From Nodosilinea nodulosa PCC 7104 (GTDB taxonomy: Bacteria; Cyanobacteriota; Cyanobacteriia; Phormidesmidales; Phormidesmidaceae), in contig NZ_JH976537.1 of NCBI RefSeq assembly GCF_000309385.1, positions 2,028,029 to 2,092,028 on the forward strand: a DNA stretch of 64,000 nt, in the 5' to 3' direction. Below are positions 32,233 to 40,943 of the stretch, piece by piece (the first letter of the stretch is position 1; each line of letters starts with the position of its first letter). The position numbers and the translations under genes were made by a program. The notes below the pieces were generated by a model. The model made no database searches. It saw only the letters and a program-made list of their open reading frames with translations, and was not told the DNA's origin.

Positions 32233-33285
32233 CTACTCCGGCAGCCCCGTCACCTGACCCGATCCGGTGATCACTTCTCCCACCAGGTAAGCTGCCGTCT
32301 GGTTCTCTGCCAGCCAAGCCAACGTCGGTTCGACCTGGTTGGCTGGCACCACCAGGGCAAATCCCAGGCCCATGTTAAAGGTGTTGTAGAGGTCAACCTC
32401 GGGGATCTGGCCCATCTCCCCTAGCCACGCAAACACAGGTGGTATGGGCCAGCTGCCCACTGTTAGGTGAATGTCCTGCCCTGCGCCGAGGCAGCGGGGC
32501 AAGTTTTCGGGCAGCCCACCGCCGGTAATGTGGGCCATGCCGTGGATGTCTAGCCCTTCCCGGCGAGCTTTTAGCACAGGCTCTACATAGATGCGGGTGG
32601 GGGTGAGCAACACCTCGGCCAGGCTGAGGTCGCTAAGGGCGGGTACAACTTCATTCCAGCGGTAGCCGGTGCCTGTTTGGTCGGGGCGCTGGCCCTCGGC
32701 GATCACCTTGCGCACCAGGCTAAAACCGTTGCTGTGGGCGCCGCTGCTGGCCAGCCCAATGACGCGATCGCCCACCTGGACCTGGCCACCATCCAAAATT
32801 TGAGACTTTTCAACCACGCCCACGCAAAATCCGGCCAGATCGTACTCGCCAGAGCCGTAGAAGCCAGGCATTTCTGCGGTTTCGCCGCCCAGCAGGGCAC
32901 AGCCAGCCTGGCGACAGCCAGCCACAATGCCCTCGACCACCTCCGCCAGGGCCGTAGGTTCCAGTTTGCCCGTGGCCAGGTAGTCGAGAAAAAAGAGCGG
33001 TTCTGCCCCGCTAGTGAGAATATCGTTGACGCACATGGCCACTAGGTCAATGCCAACGGTGCTGTGGCGCTGGGTTACCTGGGCAATTTTAAGCTTGGTG
33101 CCAACCCCATCAGTGCCCGACACCAGCACTGGCTCGCGGTAGCCGCTGGGGAGTTCGCAGAGGCCGCTAAACCCCCCTAAGCCCCCCAACACTTCGGGTC
33201 GCCGGGTGCTGTCTACCAGGCTGCGAATGCGCTGCACAAAGCCGCGCCCTGCCTCTACATCTACGCCAGCATCCCGATAGTCCAT
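32233..33285 (-). CDS. purM: Phosphoribosylformylglycinamidine cyclo-ligase PurM
   Basis: 350 residues, full length. The PurM/ThiI-type ATP-grasp-like superfamily motifs are all visible: [70 protein letters not shown] and [11 protein letters not shown]. It catalyses the fifth step of purine synthesis, closing the imidazole ring to make AIR. It stands alone, as purine genes usually do in cyanobacteria. Confidence 0.97.
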   Translation of the reverse strand: MDYRDAGVDVEAGRGFVQRIRSLVDSTRRPEVLGGLGGFSGLCELPSGYREPVLVSGTDGVGTKLKIAQVTQRHSTVGIDLVAMCVNDILTSGAEPLFFLDYLATGKLEPTALAEVVEGIVAGCRQAGCALLGGETAEMPGFYGSGEYDLAGFCVGVVEKSQILDGGQVQVGDRVIGLASSGAHSNGFSLVRKVIAEGQRPDQTGTGYRWNEVVPALSDLSLAEVLLTPTRIYVEPVLKARREGLDIHGMAHITGGGLPENLPRCLGAGQDIHLTVGSWPIPPVFAWLGEMGQIPEVDLYNTFNMGLGFALVVPANQVEPTLAWLAENQTAAYLVGEVITGSGQVTGLPE

Positions 33286-33917
33286 GGGGTTTAAAGTCCT
33301 TGTGAGTAGGCCAGTCTCTTACCTTAAAAACGAGGGTGAGCTTCGTCAATGGGGTGAAGCGGCGGGCAAAGGCGATCGACCGGCCCCATCAATCAAAGCC
33401 CTCAGTCTCTGGATCCAAATCGTGCATTATCCTAGGGTGCTAGAGGGGGCTGCTCGAAGCAGCATTGACCTATTTTTTGTTCCCTTAGACGGATGTCACC
33501 GAGGCAATTTGTAGTCAAAAGCACAATCCAGGTTCCGGAAAATTCACCTTATGCTGACAAAACTCGCTCCAAAGGATGAGCAGACTGATTATTTTTACAT
33601 AACTCATTCGTCTTCATTCATAAATAATTCGAAATGTAACTGGTGCTTTCTAAAAGCTGGAAAGCCCAGTCTCAGTAATAGGTTGAGCCCCTTAAGCCAA
33701 GTTTGCCGCCTTTTTATTTCGTGGCGAGAGGCTACACCGTGGGCATCTCCCCGGATTCGCAATCCTCGCTGAACGTGCTAAGTTACGTTTCGTCTAAAAA
33801 ACCGAAGACCAATTTGCAACGGGTAAGGGATTTAAGGCGGCTCCCGTGCTGCCTGTTCTGGGCCTTTTTGGGACAGGATTTATCCCCTGCTCTTCCTGTT
33901 GAATTCTTTTGGTGTAC
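33286..33917. other. Intergenic region before rlpA
   Basis: 632 bases without a supported gene. The middle (33540-33640) is richer in A+T than its surroundings and may hold promoters for the rlpA-like gene. Short readings here lack ribosome sites and recognisable motifs. No hairpin with a T run, RNA family or repeat was recognised. Confidence 0.5.
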
Positions 33918-35081
33918 ATGAAACATCCCGTACTGGGCGGACTGACGGTTGCCGTCGCTATGTCCGTCTTTGGAGCACCCCTACCCAGCTATGCCCAAGA
34001 CAGCGATCAAAGCGGTCTTTCTCTGGATCCAGAGGTAGAGCATCATGCTGACCACTTGTCTCTCACAAACCCTCCTGATGCAGGTCAACCTGCCGACTCC
34101 AGCCCTTCAATCTTTGAGCCTGCCGAGCCTGCCAATCCTGAATCAGCTTTAAGCATTCAAGCCCCTAGCGAAATTCAAGCGCCCAGCAAATCAGAAGCAT
34201 TTAGCGAACCAGTGACGGGTGAGCAGGCTTCCAACGAGCAAGGGCCCAGCGCACAGACATCTGACCAGCAAGTTTCCAGCCAGCAGGCGGCAAGCGAGCC
34301 AGCGCCCAACGCCATGGGAGAAGTTCTAGACGCCGCCACGGTCTTTCCCCACGCCCTCGATTCCCGACAGGCCGCCACCATTTACATTCGCTCGATACCC
34401 GTTGTTACCCTGGTTGGCGGCGAACTGGAGACCCTCAACGCAAGCGCCGGTTCGGTGGCAGTGTCCCCCAGCTATCAGGAACCCCTGGAACGGGCAAATG
34501 ATATTCTGGCTCGGCTACAGACGCTGTCAGCTACGGAGGATGTCGACGCTATCGAAGCCCGTTGGGACAGCGAAGACGATGCTTTTGCGGTGACCTGGGG
34601 TGACACAACCCTACTCATCCTCGACGGTAAGGCCATTTTGCCAGATACCACCGCCAATCCGGGCGAAGATGCCCTGCAAATTGCCAATCGGCTGCGCCGT
34701 CTGCTGGGGGATGCCCCGCCCTTAGCCCGAGTCGAGGGCTTGCCTCAACCGGCGGCGGCCTCCAACCAGGTGGGCATTGTCACGTCGAGCCTGACCGGCA
34801 TGGCTTCCTGGTATGGCCCTGGCCTGAGCGGGCGCCGGAGTGCTAGCGGCGAAGTGTTCGACCAGAATGCTCTGACGGCGGCCCATCGCACCCTCCCCTT
34901 TGGCACCCAAGTACGCGTTACTAACCTGTCTACGGGCCAGTCCGTGGTGGTCCGCATCAACGATCGCGGCCCCTTCAGCGGCGATCGCGTCATCGACCTA
35001 TCCTCGGCGGCGGCGGGCCAAATTGGCCTGAGAGCCAGCGGCGTTGGTCGGGTGCAGCTAGACGTGCTCGCCACCCCGTAG
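33918..35081 (+). CDS. RlpA-family septal ring lytic transglycosylase-like lipoprotein
   Basis: 387 residues from the ATG at 33918. It has a signal peptide (LTVAVAMSVFGAPLPSYA) without a lipobox Cys, a long Ser/Gln/Pro-rich low-complexity stretch (30-140), a middle domain of unknown type, and a C-terminal double-psi beta barrel of RlpA: GMASWYGPGLSGRRSASGE, TAAHRTLPFGTQVRVTN, VVRINDRGPF. The conserved Asp/His/Arg residues of RlpA are present. RlpA cuts naked glycan strands; in cyanobacteria it is an exported cell-wall protein. A terminator follows. Confidence 0.9.
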   Translation: MKHPVLGGLTVAVAMSVFGAPLPSYAQDSDQSGLSLDPEVEHHADHLSLTNPPDAGQPADSSPSIFEPAEPANPESALSIQAPSEIQAPSKSEAFSEPVTGEQASNEQGPSAQTSDQQVSSQQAASEPAPNAMGEVLDAATVFPHALDSRQAATIYIRSIPVVTLVGGELETLNASAGSVAVSPSYQEPLERANDILARLQTLSATEDVDAIEARWDSEDDAFAVTWGDTTLLILDGKAILPDTTANPGEDALQIANRLRRLLGDAPPLARVEGLPQPAAASNQVGIVTSSLTGMASWYGPGLSGRRSASGEVFDQNALTAAHRTLPFGTQVRVTNLSTGQSVVVRINDRGPFSGDRVIDLSSAAAGQIGLRASGVGRVQLDVLATP

Positions 35082-35127
35082 GCGACTCTGCCCACAGCCC
35101 CAGATCCTCGTCTAGACCTTCTATTAG

Positions 35128-35160
35128 CCCTCTCCATGGCCCCGACTGGAGAGGGTTTTT
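35128..35160 (+). terminator. Rho-independent terminator after the rlpA-like gene
   Basis: Perfect 8-bp stem CCCTCTCC / GGAGAGGG with a 12-base loop, followed by TTTTT. Confidence 0.85.
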
Positions 35161-35330
35161 GATGAAGTTCCCTAGGCGCAGGGCTACAGTGGGGTCGGGG
35201 TAAAGTCATGGGCAAGCGGAGCGTGAAGCAATATGCTCCTGACTTTAAATCTGGTACGGTAATACCTTTGGAAAGAGGTGGCCAGTAGTTCAGCTGTCAC
35301 ACATGCTCACACGGCAAAGGGTAAAGGATT

Positions 35331-36935
35331 GTGCGGGTACTCAAGGCGGTTGAAGGCTTGACGCGCTATTTGGCCCAGGTGCGCCTGGGCCAGGGCAAAG
35401 GGGAGCCCAATGGGGTTGGGCAGGGGTTGTTTTGCCCCCCTGAGGTGGGACTGGTACCCACCATGGGCAATTTGCACCAGGGCCACCTGAGCTTAATCGA
35501 GCGGGCTAGGCAGGAAAATGCCCTGGTGGTCGTCAGTATTTTTGTCAATCCGCTGCAGTTTGGCCCCCAGGAAGACCTGGCTCGCTATCCCCGCACCCCT
35601 GAGCAAGATCTGCGCCTGTGTGAGCAAGCCGGGGTGGATGCCGTGTTTATGCCCACCCCAGCCGCTTTCTACGGCACGGCTGACCTGCAGTCGGGGGGTA
35701 TTACCCAGGTGGTGCCGCCCAGGGAGATGATGGCGGTGTTGTGTGGTCCCTACCGAACCAACCACTTTGAGGGGGTAGCCACGGTGGTGACCAAGCTGCT
35801 GAGTCTGGTGGCTCCCGATCGCGCCTACTTTGGCTACAAAGACGCCCAGCAGCTGGCTATTCTCAAGCGAGTTGCCGGAGATTTAAATCTGCCCAGCCAG
35901 ATTGTTGGCTGCCCTACCGTGCGTGAGGCCAGTGGTCTGGCGCTGAGCTCGCGCAACAGCTTTCTCAGCCAGGACGAGCGCCAGCAGGCGGCCGCCCTCT
36001 ATCGAGGACTAAGGGCGGCCCAAAGCCACTTCAGGGCGGGAGAGCGCCACCGCTCGGCCCTGGTGGCCGCCGTGCACCATGAACTGGCCCAGGCACCTGA
36101 TCTGCGCCCGCAGTATGTGGAGTTGGTGCATCCTGAGACCCTGCGCCCGCTCGATCGGGTCGAAACCCTGGGAATGTTGGCCGTGGCGGCCCACCTAGGC
36201 ACCACCCGGCTAATTGACAATCTGCTGCTGCGCGATCGCCAGCCCATTGTCGCCATTGACGGCCCGGCGGGAGCAGGCAAGTCTACGGTGGCGCGGCAGG
36301 TGGCCCAGCAGCTAAACCTGCTCTACCTTGACAGCGGTGCCATGTATCGAGCGGTGACCTGGCTGGCCCTGGAGCGCGGGGTAGACCTGCACGATGAGGT
36401 CGCGATCGCAGAACTGGTGAGCGACTGCGACATTCACCTGGCCGCCTCGGGCGATGACCCCGCCTTTGCCGCCTTCCCCAGCCGCATCTGGCTGAATGGT
36501 CAGGAGGTGACCCAGCTGATTCGCAGTTCGGCGGTGACCGATCAGGTTTCTCTGGTGTCGGCCCAGCCCACCGTGCGCCAGACGCTCCTGCGGCAGCAGC
36601 AGCAGTACGGCATTACCGGCGGAGTGGTGATGGAAGGCCGCGACATTGGAACCCAGGTGTTTCCCCAGGCAGAACTCAAAATATTTCTCACCGCCTCGGT
36701 GGCAGAGCGGGCCCGCCGCCGCCAGCGCGACCTGTCCGCCCAGCAGCAGCCAGCGATTTCCCTCGGCGAGCTAGAGCAGGCCATTGATGAGCGCGATCGC
36801 AAGGACAGCAGCCGCTCGGTTTCGCCGCTGCGAAAAGCCGACGATGCAATTGAGCTAAACACCGACGGCCTCTCCCTGGCAGCGGTGGTCGATGAAATTG
36901 TGCGGCTGTTTAATGGGAAAGTGGTAACCAGCTGA
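35331..36935 (+). CDS. panC/cmk: Bifunctional pantothenate synthetase / cytidylate kinase
   Basis: 534 residues. The first 290 or so are PanC (PTMGNLHQGHLSLIERAR, VSIFVNPLQFGP, FGYKDAQQLAI), which joins pantoate and beta-alanine in coenzyme A synthesis. The remainder is CMP kinase (IDGPAGAGKSTVARQVA, LYLDSGAMYRAVT, GRDIGTQVFP). This fusion is characteristic of cyanobacteria. The start is the GTG at 35331, as no ATG fits the family N-terminus. It is followed by aroE after 44 bases. Confidence 0.96.
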   Translation: MRVLKAVEGLTRYLAQVRLGQGKGEPNGVGQGLFCPPEVGLVPTMGNLHQGHLSLIERARQENALVVVSIFVNPLQFGPQEDLARYPRTPEQDLRLCEQAGVDAVFMPTPAAFYGTADLQSGGITQVVPPREMMAVLCGPYRTNHFEGVATVVTKLLSLVAPDRAYFGYKDAQQLAILKRVAGDLNLPSQIVGCPTVREASGLALSSRNSFLSQDERQQAAALYRGLRAAQSHFRAGERHRSALVAAVHHELAQAPDLRPQYVELVHPETLRPLDRVETLGMLAVAAHLGTTRLIDNLLLRDRQPIVAIDGPAGAGKSTVARQVAQQLNLLYLDSGAMYRAVTWLALERGVDLHDEVAIAELVSDCDIHLAASGDDPAFAAFPSRIWLNGQEVTQLIRSSAVTDQVSLVSAQPTVRQTLLRQQQQYGITGGVVMEGRDIGTQVFPQAELKIFLTASVAERARRRQRDLSAQQQPAISLGELEQAIDERDRKDSSRSVSPLRKADDAIELNTDGLSLAAVVDEIVRLFNGKVVTS

Positions 36936-36979
36936 CGGCGTGAACGGCTAATACCTAAATTTGTTGCCCCTTTGCTGCC

Positions 36980-37849
36980 ATGGTTATCACCGGAACTACT
37001 CGACTTCTCGGCGTTATCGGCGACCCGATTGCCCACTCCCTGTCGCCAGTTATGCACAATGCGGCCTTAGCTGAGCTAGGTATAGATGCTGTCTATGTGG
37101 CATTCCCGGTGGCATCTGGGGGGCTAGAGGCCGCGATCGCAGGTTTCGCGGCCACCGGGGTCAAGGGATTCAGCGTCACCATTCCCCACAAGCAGAGCAT
37201 TGTGCCCCTGCTCACGGAGCTAACCGTCGAGGCCCAGGCGGTGGGGGCCGTCAATACCGTCTGGCGCACTGAACGCGGTTGGGCAGGCACCAACACCGAC
37301 GTCGCTGGGTTTATTGCTCCCCTGAAGGCCCGGCTAGACTGGTCTGGTAAGACGGCTTTGGTGTTGGGCAACGGCGGGGCCGCCCGAGCCGTGGTGGCTG
37401 GCTGCGGGCAGCTGGGGTTTGCGGCGGTGGAGGTGGTTGGACGCAACCTCGAAAAGTTGACCAACTTTGAGCAGAGCTGGGCCAATTCGCCCCTGCATCA
37501 GTCTCTGACTATTCACGGCTGGGATTCGCTGTCGGCCCGGTTACCCAATGCCGATTTGCTCGTCAACACTACGCCCATCGGTATGCACACCACGGCCAAG
37601 CAGGCTCCGCTAACGGCCCAGGATCTTGACCTGCTCCCAGACCATGCCCTGGTCTATGACCTAATCTATACTCCCCGCCCCACCCACCTACTGGCCCTGG
37701 CGGCTCAGCGAGGGCTAAGCGTTATCGACGGCCTAGAGATGCTGGTGCAGCAGGGTGCCACAGCTTTAGAAATTTGGCTACAGCGGCCCGCGCCCGTGGC
37801 GACGATGCGTCAGGCTCTGATCGACTGGCTGGGCACAACGTCTGCCTAG
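36980..37849 (+). CDS. aroE: Shikimate dehydrogenase AroE
   Basis: 289 residues. Substrate-binding N-terminal domain with VIGDPIAHSLSPVMHN and FSVTIPHKQS (catalytic Lys), and NADP-binding domain with LGNGGAARAVV and NTTPIGM. It reduces 3-dehydroshikimate to shikimate in aromatic amino acid synthesis. It follows panC-cmk closely on the same strand. Confidence 0.96.
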   Translation: MVITGTTRLLGVIGDPIAHSLSPVMHNAALAELGIDAVYVAFPVASGGLEAAIAGFAATGVKGFSVTIPHKQSIVPLLTELTVEAQAVGAVNTVWRTERGWAGTNTDVAGFIAPLKARLDWSGKTALVLGNGGAARAVVAGCGQLGFAAVEVVGRNLEKLTNFEQSWANSPLHQSLTIHGWDSLSARLPNADLLVNTTPIGMHTTAKQAPLTAQDLDLLPDHALVYDLIYTPRPTHLLALAAQRGLSVIDGLEMLVQQGATALEIWLQRPAPVATMRQALIDWLGTTSA

Positions 37850-37997
37850 CCGGGCGGGCATGCGCCAATGCGCTGTCCCAGTCTCCCTATTGACCATCAC
37901 TATTTTTTAAGCGCATTGGCCGCAGCTGTATTCGGAAATTAAGCCTTTTTTTACGCCAAAAAGGCCAGCCAGAGCACTGGACCGCAATGTCTGTGCC

Positions 37998-38369
37998 CTA
38001 GCCAGATGCAGACACCATATCTCGCTCTAAAACGGATTTCCAACTCTGGCTCAGGTCGTCTTCGCTGCGATGGGCTTCCCAGGGGCCAGCATCAAAGCCA
38101 GCGATGCTCCACTGCCCAGCCATGTGATCGCCGTCCTCTGAAACGGTGCCACTGTAGTCAATGGGCGTCTGGTTTGAGGTCAGGTAGCGCTTCACAAACC
38201 GCACCTGGCGGCCCGAGACCGTACCGCTCAGCTGAGCTTCGCCCAGATAGTCAGCGTCTAGAATGCTGCCGCTCAGCGTGGTGCCGCCCTGAACCAGAGT
38301 GACCTCGAAGCGGGTGGGAGTACCCCGCTGCCAGTAGGTGCCTAACCACATGCCGCTCAAATCTGCCAT
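37998..38369 (-). CDS. Small beta-rich hypothetical protein
   Basis: 123 residues, [22 protein letters not shown], then strands with turn glycines ([45 protein letters not shown]). It resembles small lipocalin/avidin-like beta barrels in rhythm, but no family is assigned. No signal peptide. It is divergent from recR, with 70 bases between the two starts. Confidence 0.65.
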   Translation of the reverse strand: MADLSGMWLGTYWQRGTPTRFEVTLVQGGTTLSGSILDADYLGEAQLSGTVSGRQVRFVKRYLTSNQTPIDYSGTVSEDGDHMAGQWSIAGFDAGPWEAHRSEDDLSQSWKSVLERDMVSASG

Positions 38370-38438
38370 TGGCCCACCTTACACAGACAGCCTTACACGT
38401 ACAATTTAAAGGCAGAGCAATGCAAGGAGTCTGGCCCT

Positions 38439-39032
38439 ATTTATACTCGTCCCCTGGCGCGACTAATCGAAGAGTTTCAGCGGCTGCCAGGGGTTGGCCC
38501 CAAATCGGCCCAGCGGCTGGCGCTGCACGTTCTCAAGCGCCCCCAGGGCGAAGTCGAGGCGCTGGCCCAGGCCTTGCTGGAGGCCAAGGCCCAGGTGGGG
38601 CAGTGTTCGGTGTGCTTTCACCTCTCGGCAGACCCGGTGTGCGATATCTGTCGAGCCACTAACCGCGATCTGCAAACCCTCTGCGTGGTGGCCGACTCCC
38701 GCGACGTCATTGCCATCGAAAAAACCCGCGAGTACCGGGGCCGCTACCACGTTCTCGGCGGCCTGATTTCCCCCATGGATGGCATTGGCCCTGAACAGCT
38801 CAACATTGGTCCCCTGGTGCATCGCGTCAGCAAGGAGGGCACCCAGGAGGTGATTATGGCGATTAGCCCCAGCATTGAGGGAGATACCACAACGCTCTAT
38901 GTGGGGCAGTTGCTCAAGCCCTTTACTCGAGTGACCCGCATTGCTTTTGGGCTACCCATGGGGGGCGACCTAGAGTATGCCGACGAAGTGACGCTGGCCC
39001 GGGCGTTAGAGGGGCGGCGAGATTTAGAGTAG
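38439..39032 (+). CDS. recR: Recombination protein RecR
   Basis: 197 residues if it begins at the ATT at 38439, a normal length for RecR. AAGGAG sits nine bases upstream, and the first residues ([13 protein letters not shown]) align exactly with the family start. No ATG, GTG or TTG is in frame close upstream; the ATG at 38420 is in another frame. Visible motifs: helix-hairpin-helix [16 protein letters not shown], the four-Cys zinc site [16 protein letters not shown], and the Toprim segment [12 protein letters not shown]. RecR acts with RecF/RecO to load RecA at gaps. A CTG at 38454 is the alternative start. Confidence 0.93.
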   Translation: MYTRPLARLIEEFQRLPGVGPKSAQRLALHVLKRPQGEVEALAQALLEAKAQVGQCSVCFHLSADPVCDICRATNRDLQTLCVVADSRDVIAIEKTREYRGRYHVLGGLISPMDGIGPEQLNIGPLVHRVSKEGTQEVIMAISPSIEGDTTTLYVGQLLKPFTRVTRIAFGLPMGGDLEYADEVTLARALEGRRDLE

Positions 39033-39306
39033 TGAGTCGTTTGGGGTCGGGCGGCGGCTCAGGAATCCACAGGGCGAATCCACTGAGGAAGCGGCAGCCT
39101 AACCTGCGCCCAGGGGGCAGACCGGAGAAGCCGGAGCAAGTTTTGGGTATAGCTGGGGCATGTACAATTTTGAACCTGTTTTGGGTTGCCCAGCGCGTAG
39201 GTTAGATTAGGGGAGAAAGGCCCTCGCTGCGGGGTTGCTGCTCCAAAGGCAGAGTTCACAGACCAGCCTTTGGACGTTGTCGCACTGTCGTTATCGCCAG
39301 GCACTG

Positions 39307-39951
39307 ATGGGAGTTTTTCTCTACTTTTTGCGCCACGGCCAGACGGCCTACAGCCTTACGGGCGGCTACTGCGGTATGCCCGAAAACGATCCTGGCCTTA
39401 CTCCAGAGGGGGTGGCCATGGCCCAGGAGTTTGCCGATACCTACGCCCACCTGCCCTGGAGTGCTGCCTACGTCAGTCCCCTGCGGCGGGCCGTGGAAAC
39501 GGCGCGGCCTCTGTGCGATTTGCTGGGCCTGGAGATGCAGCTGCGCGATGGGCTGCGCGAAGTGATGTACGGCCGCTGGGAAGGCATGCACCCCACCGCA
39601 GTCGATCGCGAACACCACGATGAGTATGTCGCCTGGCTCACCGATCCGGCCTGGTATGCTCCCATCGGCGGGGAGCGGGCAGTGGATATTGCCCGGCGCT
39701 CAGCTCAGGTGCTGGATGAAATTGAGCGGACCCATGCCCATGGCCATATTTTGCTGGTGTCTCACAAAGCCACCATTCGGATTATGCTGTGCACCCTGCT
39801 GGGCATTGATGTGGGCCGCTACCGCGATCGCCTGGATATGCCCGTGGCCGCTGTCAGCGTCGTGGAGCTGGGCCAGCGGGGGCCGCTTTTCCACACCATT
39901 GCCGATCGCTCGCACCTGAGCGACCAGCTGCGATCGCTCCCCTGCACCTGA
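39307..39951 (+). CDS. Histidine phosphatase family protein
   Basis: 214 residues. The start is the ATG just before VFLYFLRHGQT, which carries the catalytic RHG motif (9-11). YVSPLRRAVETARPL and LLVSHKATIR complete the phosphoglycerate-mutase-type active site. Members are broad-specificity phosphatases, including fructose-bisphosphatase-like and 2-phosphoglycolate-type enzymes; the substrate is not determined. It is the first of two tandem paralogues. Confidence 0.9.
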   Translation: MGVFLYFLRHGQTAYSLTGGYCGMPENDPGLTPEGVAMAQEFADTYAHLPWSAAYVSPLRRAVETARPLCDLLGLEMQLRDGLREVMYGRWEGMHPTAVDREHHDEYVAWLTDPAWYAPIGGERAVDIARRSAQVLDEIERTHAHGHILLVSHKATIRIMLCTLLGIDVGRYRDRLDMPVAAVSVVELGQRGPLFHTIADRSHLSDQLRSLPCT

Positions 39952-39964
39952 GGACAAGCGCCCT

Positions 39965-40618
39965 ATGCCGCTGAGGCTTTACCTGCTCCGCAACGCCGAA
40001 ACCGAGTACTGCCGCACGGGCCGCTACTGTAGTCAGGACGGGGTGCCCCTGACGGCCCAGGGCCAGCAGATGGCCGACTACTTTGCCAAGACCTACCACC
40101 ACCTCGACTGGAAGGCCGTTTTCTGTAGCCCGCTGAACCATGCCGCCGCCACTGTTCAGCCCCTGTGCCAGATTACCGGCCTTCCCGTGCAGCGCCGGGC
40201 TAACCTGCGCGAGCTATCCTTTGGCCGCTGGGAGGGTATGGCCCCGGCCCAAGTCAACACCACCTTTCACGACGACTACATTCGGTGGCTAGCCGATCCC
40301 GCCTGGAACACGCCCACCGAGGGCGAAAAGGGCATGCAGGTAGCCCGCCGCAGCTCTGATGTGCTGGCTGAAATTGAAGAAACCTACCCCGAGGGCAATG
40401 TGCTGGTGGTTTCCCACAAAGCCACCCTGCGGATTATGCTGTGTACCCTGCTGGGCATTGATGTGGGTCGCTATCGCGATCGCCTGGCCATGCCGGTGAC
40501 CGCCGTTTCCCTGGTCGAACTGATGGACTATGGCCCCTTTGTGCGCCACCTCAACGATTGCTCTCACCTGCCCCTGCACCTGCGTCGCCCCTGGGCTGGC
40601 AACGGGTCCGACGGCTAA
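39965..40618 (+). CDS. Histidine phosphatase paralogue lacking the catalytic histidine
   Basis: 217 residues, 13 bases after its paralogue and similar to it throughout (GRWEGM, LVVSHKATLRIMLCTLLGIDV). The N-terminal motif reads LLRNAET instead of LRHGQT: the phospho-accepting His and the Gly are replaced by Asn and Ala. The second His (VSHKAT) and SPLNHA segment remain. It is probably not a phosphatase by the usual mechanism and may regulate its neighbour, perhaps as a heterodimer. Confidence 0.85.
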   Translation: MPLRLYLLRNAETEYCRTGRYCSQDGVPLTAQGQQMADYFAKTYHHLDWKAVFCSPLNHAAATVQPLCQITGLPVQRRANLRELSFGRWEGMAPAQVNTTFHDDYIRWLADPAWNTPTEGEKGMQVARRSSDVLAEIEETYPEGNVLVVSHKATLRIMLCTLLGIDVGRYRDRLAMPVTAVSLVELMDYGPFVRHLNDCSHLPLHLRRPWAGNGSDG

Positions 40619-40700
40619 CATTTAAAGCCAGCTTGAGCCAGCCTGCACCCGGGTTTGGGCAATGGGTTGGCGAAAGTAGCGATCGACTTCATTCCTGTTG

Positions 40701-40803
40701 TAGCTGTAGCCAGTCTGGTTAAGACAGGTTTCCTAGGAACGTTCAAACATTTGAACGTTCCTAGGGTTTCTGGATGTCCTAACCAACCTGACTATGGCTA
40801 TAT
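40701..40803. repeat. MITE-like inverted repeat, copy A
   Basis: About 103 bp with imperfect outer arms (TAGCTGTAGCCAG at the left; the right end in reverse reads TAGCCATAGTCAG...GGTTAGGACATC). The centre is a perfect palindrome of 16-bp arms (CCTAGGAACGTTCAAA at 40732-40747, its complement at 40750-40765). Both outer ends recur at 59537-59629 and one at 44936-45000. It looks like a non-autonomous element or a repeat of regulatory origin. The surrounding stretch 40619-40943 holds nothing else recognisable. Confidence 0.7.
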
Positions 40804-40943
40804 CTGAATTATTTTTTGCCTTCCCATCGGTTCCGCTGCATCTCTTCTAGTATCTCTACCGAATGAAATATCCCCCCTGCCAGATGGCAGCAGCGCTAAA
40901 ACGCGGTCTGATCAAAGAGCAAAGCGCAAAGAGATGAGCCAAG

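Noticed and set aside
38369-38662. A 97-codon plus-strand reading overlapping recR
   Set aside because: It is out of frame with the recR protein, which is clearly coding over the same bases.
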